NCBI GenBank assembly: GCA_018398765.1
Contig: JAHBMJ010000575.1
Location: 1 to 39,077 of the forward strand
Direction of reading: 5' to 3'
Source of the DNA: Chromera velia
Lineage: Eukaryota > Sar > Chromeraceae
DNA: 39,077 bases
Shown here: in pieces, positions 11,589 through 21,029 of the stretch
Position numbering within the stretch: the first letter of the stretch is position 1
Layout of the letters: every line of letters starts with the position of its first letter
The notes under the pieces: model-generated
Databases searched by the model: none
What the model saw: only the letters and a program-made list of their open reading frames with translations
Told to the model about the DNA's origin: nothing
Position numbers and translations under genes: made by a program

Positions 11589-12179
11589 AGCTAGTCATAC
11601 ACTTTTACTCATCATCCATCCAGTCACTCTGCAAACACTGAATGACAACATCACAGGCATTCAAGAGGCGGTGTCTGCGCAATGGCGCTCTCTTCCCGCA
11701 AAGTGGTTCTGGTTCGGTATGCATCAGGGAGAAAACACCAGAAACACTTTCGCAGTCGGAAAAGACAAAGAGATCCTGCGAATGCATATGCCACTAGCAT
11801 ATGCCAACTCGCTTCGGAGAGGAGGTGTGCAAGAATAAATAGAGAGAGATCAAATGTGCATAAAAAGATAAGAATCAAGCCACAAAGAAAAGAATCTGCA
11901 TCAAGATGCATCAAAAGAAGAATAAAGAGAGATAGAAAAATATGAGAGGAAATGTCCTCGAGTCGTTCCATTCAGCGTCAGTGTGTCAGTGTATCAATCA
12001 GTGTATCAGTGCGTCAATCAGTGTATACCTCTCCCTCCTCACGGAAGAAGTATGTTAGCAACTTCTCAAGCTGTTGTCTATATTTCTTTTTCCTTCTTTC
12101 TCTTTCCACTTTTCCCTTGTTTTCATTCTTTCTTGTTCCACCTTTCGTTTGCTAAGCCTTTCATTTCTTCTTCTTCTTC

Positions 12180-12240
12180 CCTTCATTCTCTTTCTTTCAT
12201 TCATTCATTCATTCATTCATTCATTTATTCAATCATTTTT
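12180..12240. repeat. (ATTC)n microsatellite
   Basis: Run of CATT/ATTC units in a T-rich stretch (12070-12300) in the interior of element 1. Confidence 0.85.
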
Positions 12241-12391
12241 TCATTCACTCTATCCTTCTTTTCTTTCTTTCCTTCTTTCTTTCTTTCTTTTTCTAAGCAA
12301 TAAGGCGCAAGAAAGTCAAAGAAAAGGTTCAGTTAGCGAAGACGGATGGGGACAAGGTTAGAGACAAGACAAAGATAAGAACATTCATTCT

Positions 12392-12507
12392 TTCCTTCTC
12401 CATTCCATCCTTTCAGTCTTTCTTCATCTCTTCAATCCCTCTTCCATTTTTCCTTCTCCATTTCATCCTTTCAGTCTTTCTTTATCTCTTCAATCCCTCT
12501 TCCATTC
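12392..12507. repeat. Tandem duplication, period about 58 bp
   Basis: TTTCCTTCTCCATTCCATCC, TTTCAGTCTTTC and TTCAATCCCTCTTCCAT recur in the same order. The two copies differ only by a couple of C/T changes. Confidence 0.8.
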
Positions 12508-14594
12508 TCCTATCTCTCCTTCTCACCCTCATTCTTTCTGCTTCCTTTAATCCATTCTTTCCCGTTCTCTCCTGCACCGACAGATACTGCCACACCAACC
12601 ACCATCCCCCTCTCTCATAAACGATTGTCTTCAATCGTAAGGAGAGCTCGACTGGTCACAAAGCATTCAGTCATTGACTGAAGCAATAGACTCATGAATG
12701 TTTTTGGGGTAGGATGGGTGGGCAGCAACGCGGATGCAGTCGGTCAGTCGTCTTTTGTTCATTCGGATGCACCCTTGCATCTCCACTCTCCCGTTTGTTC
12801 TCTCATTATCTCTTTTCAATCCAGTGCACTTTCATCTACTTCCGATACTCACGATATCGGCAATGTGCACTTATCTATTCGTTTCTTTCTGTTATCTTCT
12901 TTTTTCTTCGTTTTTCTTCTCTTCTTTCTTCCGTTCTCTTCTTTTTCTTTTTTGTACTTTTACCTCGTACCAAACTCTGTCATGGTGGAGAAATACGGGG
13001 AATCATTCTCACCCACTGGGCGGATCAAACATATACTTCTAAAGTCCTTGACCGAGAGCGTACATGGCGAGACTCGGCTCGTCTTTTCTTCTTCAACTCT
13101 GAATACTCTACAGCTTCTAGCCTTCCAGATAGGCCTCGTGCGTCTTTGCACGGCTTGTTTCGATCAGCCTGCCATCACCGTCGGTACAGGCCTCTGTGTG
13201 GCGCCACTATTAGTAAGTTAGGGGCACACACAGGCTTTTCAAATTTCTTCCGTTCATCAGGCAACACCAATCTTGATAAGTTGGGTGCGCCTTTCCACCG
13301 TTCTCGATCTTCTCTCTCTTTTTATGATCCCGCTCTTTCTCCTTATTCTTTTCTTCTTCTTCTCCATAATTCTTTCTTCTTTCTGTTTGATTTCTTCTCA
13401 TCCTTCTACTCTTCTTCATCCATTCTCTCCTACCGGGCGCCCTCACACGAAGTGAGTACTGAGGATTTCCAGGCGCTCTCGCTGACTATCATTTCCCCGT
13501 CTTCTCTGTTTTCATTCTATGAAAACTAAAACACAGGGACAATGCACACTTACAGTCAGCTGACTTGTTTTCTTCTTGTCTGGGGTCCTGTCCGGGCGAC
13601 CAGGTGTTCTCACACCCTGCGGTCTCCTCTTTCTTCGTCGCTCTTCACGGCACGCCACCTGCCTCCACGGGAGGCAGCCCAACCTCACAGGAGTCTATGC
13701 GAAAGGAATCAGAAAGAGGCAGACTCGTTTCTTCATGCACAGGTCGGTACGACCGGAAGTGCGGTGCATGCTCTGTCTGTCCGTTTCCTCAGTCACTCCT
13801 TGTTCTATCTGCCCTGCCCTCTCTGAAGTCTACAGCAAGCAGCTCCTTCTCCCGATTTGCACAGGTCCCTACACAACACAACAAGATGACTGAGAGGAGT
13901 ACGCACAGAAACACTTCCTCTGCACTCCGATCTCACGTGGGCTTTCCATCGATCTGCTATGTCGAGTCCTCACCATTAAACTGACAACAGTCCGAATTGA
14001 CAATAGCGTCTCACCCTTTTCGGATTCACTGTTTCTAGTTCTTTTCCTTCCTTCGCTCTCGATTCACAGAGTCACCTGCCTCCCTCTCCTTCTATTTCTG
14101 TGGAAGCAATCTTCAGAGAGGGGACCAGAGAAAGGTTTTCTATCAGCACGCTCGATTTGCCATCAACGAGGCCTTCGTTCAGTCTCATCTTCCTGAGGTT
14201 TGCGTCTCAGGGAACACTAAGTCTTCCGAGGCCGACAGAACCTCACACACAGCCTCGGCAGAGAGCCAATCACCACGGTGTTTTCCTCTTCCTCTGTGCT
14301 TCCATCGCAACAATCCATGTACACCAGTGGTATGGCTTTTAATAATTAATAATAAATTATCTGGTTCTACCCTTCCTCGAAAAAAAATTCTCTCTCTGTG
14401 GATCTCCATTCACGGTCTCTTTCCACAGACAGTCACATTTTTTTCAAGCATAACACTTTCTCTCGTGCGGCTCGCAAGAGAAGGACCAGATCAATCCATC
14501 AGACCAACTGTTCTATGGAAGCACCACACTCAGTTTGAACAGGGAGAAATCTATGACTCTGTCTGCCTTGGATTGAGCCATCTGTTTGCACAAA

Positions 14595-14607
14595 GCTCTG
14601 CTATCCA
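14595..14607 (-). other. Primer-binding site of element 1 (tRNA-iMet-like)
   Basis: The minus strand reads TGGATAGCAGAGC two bases inside the 5' LTR. It matches the initiator-Met primer site TGGTAGCAGAG apart from one inserted A. Confidence 0.55.
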
Positions 14608-14609
14608 CC

Positions 14610-14925
14610 TGTAATATAATCAGTAGTCTAGCGGTTACGGAGCTCATATTCCAAGGTATAAAAGTAATGACACGAAAAAGGAGTGAACGGTTGGCTTATT
14701 CTAGAAACGTTCATCCTAAAAGTCCTACTTCAAAGTCTGGTTCTCCTGATAAGTCAATCTGGATGCCATGAACACAAGCCGTCCTGAAGCTATATCGATT
14801 GGAGTGGCTACGGGCGCGCGCGCTTCCGCTCGGTCCCGCAAGGCAGGCTCATACGTTCTCTCAACGCCACCGACCGGCCCATGCCAACGCTTAGAGGCGG
14901 CACGGCTACGAGTATTCACGTCACA
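14610..14925 (-). repeat. LTR of element 1 (5' LTR in element orientation)
   Basis: 316-bp partner of 10957-11271, same orientation, starting TGTAATATAATC and ending CACGTCACA. Followed by the TATAT duplication at 14926-14930. Confidence 0.8.
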
Positions 14926-15059
14926 TATATTATATTTCAGCCAAAACGCTAATATAATATAATGCGATATAATGCCATATATAACTTGAAACTTAATATA
15001 ATATGGGAGGATGAAGATTAGGTTGAAGGCCGGAGATGTCTCAGAGTCAGAGAATGAAG

Positions 15060-15064
15060 ATCCG
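15060..15064. repeat. Target-site duplication ATCCG, left copy
   Basis: Identical to 20707-20711 immediately outside the other end of the copia-type element. It fixes the element boundaries to the base. Confidence 0.85.
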
Positions 15065-15320
15065 AGTAACGACTTAGCAGTACTTAGCGTAGTTGGTTCC
15101 TAAGGCATACTCATCCAGAGTTCACACCTTACAGAAGTTAATACTGTTCACAACAACATGAAAAGACTTCCTCTTTCTTGTGTTTTTGTTCTGTTTGATC
15201 CATCTGTATCTGTATTATCATCTGTATCAATATAATTAATAATACAGATCCTAGGATCGACCGGTATGCATCACTTGACCTAGTGACTGTCTTGCTCCTT
15301 ACATACTGCCAGTTGCAACT
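15065..15320 (-). repeat. 3' LTR of the copia-type element
   Basis: 256 bp, matching 20451-20706 with 12 transitions and 2 transversions counted by eye and no indel. Confidence 0.92.
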
Positions 15321-15331
15321 CACCCCCTCAA
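15321..15331 (-). other. Polypurine tract of the copia-type element
   Basis: Minus strand TTGAGGGGGTG directly before the 3' LTR. Confidence 0.65.
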
Positions 15332-15348
15332 GGCAGGCACTCTTATGC

Positions 15349-16107
15349 TTAAGTGTAAATCGATTCCCCGAAAGCAACAAGCTTGGTAAGACCATTTGCT
15401 ACCTGAATTGCGTGGGGGATCCAAACGACCTTGGCCTGAACTTGGCGGCATCTCTGAATGCACCAATCCAGAGTGTGTTGCATTCCTGTGTCTCTCTCTG
15501 CCACTCCCGATCGAATTTGATTGTACAATGGATCGCAATCGATCAAGAATTCGACAGGCATGTCTTTTTGAAGCGTTTGGGCAAAAGAGATCAGACGGGA
15601 CACTCGTTTCAGACACTCTTGCCACCCAACCAACGCTGATGCTGTCGAGCTGCTCAGCTTGACTGTCGACCGCATGGATCTCCAAGCAAACAGATTGAAA
15701 AGCTCATCCCCTAGCTTCTACCCCAAATCAACGAGCAGACCGATCTATGCATGTCTGCCTTCATACCTGTCTTTCTCATATGACGAATCAACAAAGAAAA
15801 TAAGTTTGAGAAGAGTGGAGCGAAAGAGGAGACGGAAGAAAAGACCTTCAGGATTCTTTTTTATTTTATGCAGAATTCTGATCGCAATGGCAAGGTGTCT
15901 TTTCATTGGTTTCTTTCCATACCTTACTAAAACATCATACCATACCCGATGGAAGGGAGAAAAACGTACCCCCCAACCTAGGTACCCAATGACGCTGCTG
16001 TAGACTTTTTCCAGCGACAGGTCTGTCTCCTCTCCTTCCTGAAGCTCAAGCTCTTTCTTTTTACATGACGACATCGCCCCAATGCCTGTCTAATGTATTT
16101 TGAATTC
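15349..16107 (-). pseudogene. RNase H domain and RT C-terminus (copia-type)
   Basis: Would degrade the RNA strand of the RNA-DNA hybrid. The frame shows the copia hallmarks: a block like YSSVIGYLGWGVRF, then HLAIAIRILHKIK, an FVDSS acidic motif, WRSMRSTVKLSSSTASAL, FLIDCDPLYNQI, and near the end VVWIPHAIQVANGLTKL, which corresponds to the usual 'ADxLTK' close. Stops at 16090, 15745 and 15718 break it. Confidence 0.8.
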
Positions 16108-16110
16108 TCA

Positions 16111-17427
16111 AAACAACTTTTCGGTACCCATCCCCTCTAAATACGAGGACATCGACACCCTGCACTGCCCCTTGTCTCCCTCAAAATCCATCCCTGCGTA
16201 CTTGAATCGGTAGGCACCCATGTCGAGTTTGGACAGCTTTTCAAACTGCATCTCCCCCCAAAGATGCTTTACCAGTCCATCTACCTGCCCAAAAGTAATC
16301 AAACCAAAAACGTCTGACTCATCAATCCAATTGATAAGAACGTTCTTCTCTCTGTCAATCGCAATCCCTAACTTGACTGTCTTGTACCCCACTTTCTCAA
16401 TCGCCCCGACCCACTTGTCGTCAAAAAGTTTAGGCGATACAGGCATGCCGTACAGTCCACGCACGACCTCTCTCACCTGCCCTGGCTGCAGGCTGCGTGC
16501 ATATGCTGCGATTCTCTTCCACTTCTCTGCAGGCATGTCTAGGTAGGGACAGACATCAGGAATCGGCGGCATCTACTCAGGTATGCGGGCATACACCCTC
16601 TCTCTGTTCGTGTCGTCTGACTGAAGGAAAGCGCCCTTCACGTCACCGACAAACATCTGAAGGCACAAAGCGAGGGCCCAGATCATATAAAGAAAAATAA
16701 GGCTGGGAACAGGCATGCCGGTGTAGGTATTAAGCTTGCGCTTGTCAAGATACCCTTTCCCGAACGCCCTCGCCTTTGCCTGCCTCTCTTTCTCTGAATT
16801 CTCTTTCGTCTTTCCATCTTTCTTTGCCCCTGCCCCTTCCTTTTCTTTCCAAGTGAATCTTGCCCCCAGGTTGATCACTGTCAGCCTCTTTGCCTTCGCC
16901 TCTTCCTTTTTCACTTCCTTCCCAAACACCTCTTGCCCACAGATATTCAGGAGCCACTCATCTCGCAGAGCGGTGTCGAACTTTCCCGCTTTCACGTCTT
17001 CAGGATCTGTAGGGAGCTGTGTTGATCCTTTTTTGAACTCAAGCACTTCCAGTGTCTGAAGCCCCTGAGACCTGACTGACCCCTCTCCCGACCTTTCTCC
17101 ACTCTCTCCATCTTCTCCCCCCACAACCTGATTGTCTTGATTTCGGAGGAGATCAGATCCAAACAGAGAGTCATCGGGTGGGATTCTATCGGATGGGGCC
17201 TCATCTGCGGCTGGCTGTACCCCTTCATTCTCATTTCTATTCTTACCCTCTTGCACCTGACCTGGGAGGGCGACACCGATGGGAGGGGCATCATAGGAAA
17301 CCTGTGTTTCGATCGTAAGCGGGAGATGCCCGTCTATGAAGTCGAAATACCTGAGCATCTGCTGCTTTGAAATGGGTCGCGGTGCTATGCCCTCTGGTCT
17401 CCACTTCCCACTTCCATCTCCGACTGG
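16111..17427 (-). pseudogene. Reverse transcriptase domain (copia-type)
   Basis: Would copy the element RNA to DNA. The first catalytic Asp is in VGDVKGAFLQSDD (GAC at 16642-16644). The region holding the usual Y-x-D-D reads LINWIDESDVFG (GAT-GAG at 16318-16323), so the motif appears as W-I-D-E and the second Asp is Glu. Downstream LSKLDMGAYRFKYAGMDF matches the normal 'MKDLG..FLGIEI' segment. A TAG at 16573 separates the two catalytic motifs. The N-terminal part (about 16900-17350) is a charged linker. Confidence 0.85.
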
Positions 17428-17430
17428 CTA

Positions 17431-18714
17431 CAGCCACGCAGTGGGAATGGACTTGTGATGCGCCTTCCCGGTCTGCATCATCGCATGTCGTCGTCCGTTT
17501 GCCTCCACAAGAAGACCCGTATATCTATGCTGGCTCCCGTCCTGAGCGTTAGGTTCACCTCCCCCAGGCCCCGCATCGTCTGCACCCCCTGTGCCTTCTG
17601 CTCCCCCGACCCCGCCTTCCTGCACCTCTTCTCCCATACCTACTCCCCCACCTGCCTCAACATCCACCCCCTGCTTTGGAACCTGCTGAACAGGGAGCAC
17701 TGCTGCTGTGGGAGGAGAGACAGGAAACACAGAGGACTGCGCTCCCATGACTGCGGGTAGACGGACGCCCGGACCGTCTGTTGGTGCTGCTCTGCTCGGA
17801 AGGGAATAGATCTTTCTCACCATCTTCCACCCCTCAATCGCTCCATCACAGAGAGGGAAGATAAGAAACGGGTGGGTAGAAAGGGACTGCAGACGCTGCT
17901 TCTCCTCATTCCAGTATATGACGGTGGCCACACGATCGGACCACTGGTACAAGAACATACAGAGCTTCCTTGCAAGGGAGAGATTCTTCCTCCCATGGCA
18001 GAGAACCACCCAATCCCCCAAGACAAACTTTCTGTCTGGTTTCTTTTGGGTGCGGCGCTCTTCTGGGCTCTTTCGGTCTTCAGAACTAACGATCTTGTTC
18101 CCTTCAATAGCGACTGCTCGGCTGACTTCGTGTACGAATTTGTGCGGTATCTTCATACTCCATCTCCCCCCCTCAGTCGGGACCAGGCAACAGTCGAGTA
18201 CCAGCCGCACTTAGTTTTGGTATGTGCGGATAGCTCGCTCAACAAACCCGAGGATGGACTTGATTCCTGTTGGGGCCCACTCTAACAGAATAGGGGGGGC
18301 GAATGAATTGCAAAGGGAGACAAACTTCCTCCCTCGTAGTTCAGGAGCTCCATCTGTCAAGATTTTCTTCGGTACGACTCCGTAGTACTCGATGAACTCA
18401 AGCAGGGAATCTGCAGCTTCGCGACGCCCATGCATCGGAGAGTCGAACTTCTCTCTCGTATATAGGTCAACAAAGAGATTACCGAGGGGGAAACCGGTTT
18501 CCTCCTCCTCTTCATCTCTAGGAAACCAGGTGTCCAGAAAGACCTCGTCCCCGAATTTCTTCACCTGACGCCTCCTGCTTTTTTTCTTCGACGCTGCCCG
18601 CAGCGACCGAAGAACTGCTTGCTTCTGCTGGCAGGTACGACACCGTGACGTAGCCGTAACCTCCGCTGCCATAGCCTGCGTGACCTGCAGACCTGCATCG
18701 GCAAGGGTGAGGCA
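17431..18714 (-). pseudogene. Integrase domain (copia-type)
   Basis: Would insert the cDNA. The zinc-binding start is partly visible: Cys pair CRTCQQKQ, with the upstream VWYERLG of the GAG-pre-integrase box. The core carries FLDTW, then a FVDLYTREK stretch, the second acidic motif ILTDGAPEL, and the Glu motif GFVERAIRTYQN. A TAA at 18211 follows directly. The C-terminal part ([13 protein letters not shown]) continues to the TAG at 17428 through a Gly/Pro/Val-rich linker. Confidence 0.82.
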
Positions 18715-18717
18715 TCA

Positions 18718-19338
18718 TGCCTCAGCATCCGAATGGATTCCCAACCGCTCATACCACACCCTCGCTTCCTCAATCTCATCAATTCTACGCATCTCGCTCT
18801 GGACATACAGAGCCTCTTTCTTGAAACCCCATCGATCACTGTCAAACGATAGGCTTGCCGCCCTAACTGGGAGATGGAAGGACGGAATGCGAGAACAGCA
18901 GGTGCCGTTCGGGGCATCGATTCCGAATTGCACACGGCAGCGCTTGCCACACACATCAATCACCTTGAAATACGATGTTGTCTCGTTGGTGCAGTCGATA
19001 TGCGACACTCTGTCAAACGTGATCAGGGTGGGCACATCGTCATCGGTGAGATACACGTGGATGTTGAATGTGACGGTGTTCTTATCCTGCATCCGAACAG
19101 TCTCGAGACCATTCACATAGATCATCACGCGCTCGGATGTGGCCTCACCGTCTCAATCATGCTTAGCCACCCCGATTTGCATAGAGAACGGAACCTCTCT
19201 CATGAGAACTCCCGCTTTCATCATTCTGCTACGATTAGCGAGGTGTCGCTCGGTGCCCGTGTCTACCAGTGCTCTTCCACACTCATGGCGGCATTTAGAA
19301 CACTGCATGGACATGCAGTGGGCAGATCTAAAATCGAA
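18718..19338 (-). pseudogene. Aspartic protease and GAG-pre-integrase region
   Basis: The retropepsin motif A-L-V-D-T-G-T is at about 19250-19270 (DTG codons 19255-19263). It is preceded by CRHECGR and followed by a long beta-rich segment ending in the pre-integrase box ARVWYERLGIHSD. A TGA at 19153 splits the protease and a TGA at 18715 separates it from integrase. Confidence 0.75.
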
Positions 19339-19341
19339 CTA

Positions 19342-20389
19342 TGTGTGTAGGCCAAATTGAATCTCACCCGACACGTCGATCATCCCTACTGGATCTCCAC
19401 GTAAGTGGTTGGCTTGCCCCCCTTGCTTCCCGGACTTCTTTTTCTTTCTGTATTCTTTGCACCTGCAGGTTACCTTCCAGTGCCCCACTTTTCCACAGCA
19501 ACTGCAACCATTTCCCTCCTTCAGGGAATCACAGGTACTCGGATCGCAACCGGGCCGGTCACAACGCGAACACTTTTTACCCCCGCCGGACGTAGACGGC
19601 TTCTGTTGGCGGGGGGGAGGCGGCTTCTTCTGGGAACTGTTATTCTTTCTGTTGGGGTCTTTCCGGGGAATCCCTCTCCCACCAACGTATGCTGCCAGCT
19701 CTTCCTTTACTACAGAGCGGATATCTCCTACCTGGGGAAGTTTCTTGATGCCTCCACGCCTTGGGGCCGACTCATCCGCCTTTGAGGTCTTGCACATTTC
19801 GACGAGTTTCTGTATGAGGACATCTACATCCTTCAGTTGCGCTGAGGTGAGTGATGTTATCCAAACAGCTTGTACAGTATCGGAGAGGGATTCCAGCACG
19901 GCCTCTGCTCTTTTTTTTATCGGAACATCGGCTTGTAGGTTGGTCGTTCTTTGGACAAGATTGTTGTAATCGTTTACTACCTCGGTTCCCCCTTTTCACT
20001 GCCTTGCAGCAAATTCCTCCCACTCCCTCTTAACTTGGTCTTTCTATTTTTTATCACAATCCTCCCCTGCTTTCTTTGCCTCGTCTTGCAATGCTTTCCT
20101 GTATTTTGCATAATCCACCTATCCGGAAGAGTTGGTCTTATTGTATTCCCCTGCTTTTCTTTTCTGGAAGACTGTTAACCACGACCCCTACTCGGGGATG
20201 TTGGCATAGTGACCGATACAGTTAGTCACATACCCATCAGTTGAGCTTTTCCCCATCCAGGTCAACCTTTCCATCCAGGATAGAGAGGAATGCGTCCAAC
20301 CAAAAAGAAAACACACCGACTTCATTTTTTTCTTTCTTAGGCTTGTCTACGAGAAGAGGAAAAACAAGTTTTCCATTAGTTGCACTCAT
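19342..20389 (-). pseudogene. Gag with two zinc knuckles
   Basis: Capsid/nucleocapsid part. The C-terminal half has two adjacent 14-residue knuckles. The first (19531-19572) reads CSRCDRPGCDPSTC, where the usual His is Cys. The second (19465-19506) reads CSCCGKVGHWKVTC, a standard CCHC. A Lys-rich tail follows. The capsid part is helical and charged, containing LESLSDTVQAVWITSLTSAQ. Four stops (20188, 20119, 20044, 19996) and one frameshift disrupt the N-terminal half. Confidence 0.82.
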
Positions 20390-20435
20390 CTGTGCACAGA
20401 TTGAAGGAATACAGGCGTGGTTGCTTGCGTTCGCT

Positions 20436-20451
20436 CTCGCTGGCGACTCCA
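20436..20451 (-). other. Primer-binding site of the copia-type element
   Basis: Minus strand TGGAGTCGCCAGCGAG at the inner edge of the 5' LTR. It would pair with a tRNA ending GGCGACTCCA; I cannot name the tRNA. Confidence 0.5.
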
Positions 20452-20706
20452 GTAACGACTTAGCAGTACTTAGCATAGTCGGCTCCTAAGGCATACTCAT
20501 CCAGAGTTCACACCTTACAGAAGTTAATACTGTTCACAACAACATGAAGAGAGTTCCTTTTTCTTGTGTCTTTGTGCTGTTCGATCCATCTGTATCTGTA
20601 TTATCATCTGTATCAATATAATTAATAATACAGATCCTAGGATTGACCGGCATGCATCACTTGACCTAGTGACTGTCTTGTTCCTTGCATACTACCAGTT
20701 GCAACT
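20451..20706 (-). repeat. 5' LTR of the copia-type element
   Basis: 256 bp. On the minus strand it begins AGTTGCAACTGG and ends GTCGTTACT. The promoter of the element should lie here; an AT-rich block (TATAATTAATAATACAG in plus orientation, near 20615-20634) is a possible TATA region. Confidence 0.92.
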
Positions 20707-20711
20707 ATCCG
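20707..20711. repeat. Target-site duplication ATCCG, right copy
   Basis: Matches 15060-15064. Confidence 0.85.
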
Positions 20712-20867
20712 GCCTGCAAAATTTGATGATAACGCGTCTTTTTGGTTGATAAGACGGTTTTTAAAAAGGATTTAGAGGCAGGTTGCTCTGTTTTACTCTA
20801 TCCAGATGGGGGATGTGGAACCTTCCTGAATCTAAGTGCCACTTAAAAAAATATAATCAAGATGATC

Positions 20868-21025
20868 TCTATCTGCGGCATCGTTTTTCAAGAGACCGTC
20901 CACACTTGCGGCGTAGGTGTTCAAAGCACCATCCAGATATGCGGCTTTGGCTTTCAAGACATCATAAATGATCCGCGCCTGCGGTACGGACTTTCAAGCT
21001 TATCTAAAAATGCGGCTTGAACTTT
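20868..21025 (-). repeat. Degenerate tandem repeat, period about 33 bp
   Basis: TGCGGC followed by CTTTCAAG (or TTTTCAAG) recurs with units starting near 20874, 20907, 20940, 20980 and 21011. On the minus strand three units keep one reading frame as 11-residue repeats (VLKAKAAYLDG, ALNTYAASVDG, LLKNDAADRDH), so it may be a fragment of a helical-repeat protein. Confidence 0.6.
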
Positions 21026-21029
21026 CAAG

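Larger units (their letters stand above)
10957..14925 (-). mobile_element. Degenerate or non-autonomous LTR retrotransposon, 3969 bp
   Basis: Two direct repeats of 315 and 316 bp bound a 3.3-kb interior. They begin TGTAA and end CACA, giving the canonical TG..CA termini, and the whole is flanked by TATAT on both sides. Orientation is minus: beside the right LTR, on the minus strand, is TGGATAGCAGAGC, which resembles the common initiator-Met tRNA primer site. Beside the left LTR is a purine-rich tract. The interior carries no readable gag, protease, integrase or reverse transcriptase and contains pyrimidine-rich simple sequence, so it is either a non-autonomous (LARD-like) element or badly decayed. 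LTR divergence is about 26 substitutions, 25 of them transitions. Copia or gypsy affiliation is unknown. Confidence 0.75.
15349..20389 (-). pseudogene. gag-pol polyprotein of the copia-type element, 14 in-frame stops
   Basis: One minus-strand frame carries every domain from mid-gag to RNase H over about 4.9 kb without an indel. It is interrupted by TAG at 20188, 20119, 20044, 19339, 17428, 16573, 16090, 15745 and 15718; TGA at 19996, 19153, 18715 and 16108; and TAA at 18211 (lowest coordinate of each codon). The natural end is a TAA at 15349-15351. The likely start is Met at 20389 (MSATNGKLVF), which lies in another frame, so one frameshift must sit near 20240-20280. In order the product would be capsid, nucleocapsid, protease, integrase, reverse transcriptase and RNase H. 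Conserved residues on both sides of each stop show that these are recent point mutations in a formerly intact gene. Confidence 0.9.
15065..20706 (-). mobile_element. Ty1/copia-type LTR retrotransposon, 5642 bp, decayed
   Basis: Complete element read on the minus strand: 5' LTR 20451-20706, primer site, gag with zinc knuckles, protease, GAG-pre-integrase, integrase, reverse transcriptase, RNase H, polypurine tract, 3' LTR 15065-15320. Integrase before reverse transcriptase is the copia order. Both LTRs are exactly 256 bp and differ at about 14 sites (roughly 5.5%), so insertion is fairly old. Flanks carry the 5-bp duplication ATCCG. The termini are AGT..ACT, not TG..CA. The polyprotein has many stop codons, so this copy cannot make its own proteins. 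Confidence 0.93.

Noticed and set aside
15349..20389. Nuclear TAG reassigned to an amino acid
   Set aside because: The dioxygenase, SLC4 and ATPase genes have no internal TAG, TGA or TAA in about 5.9 kb of coding sequence, so the stops in gag-pol are lesions.
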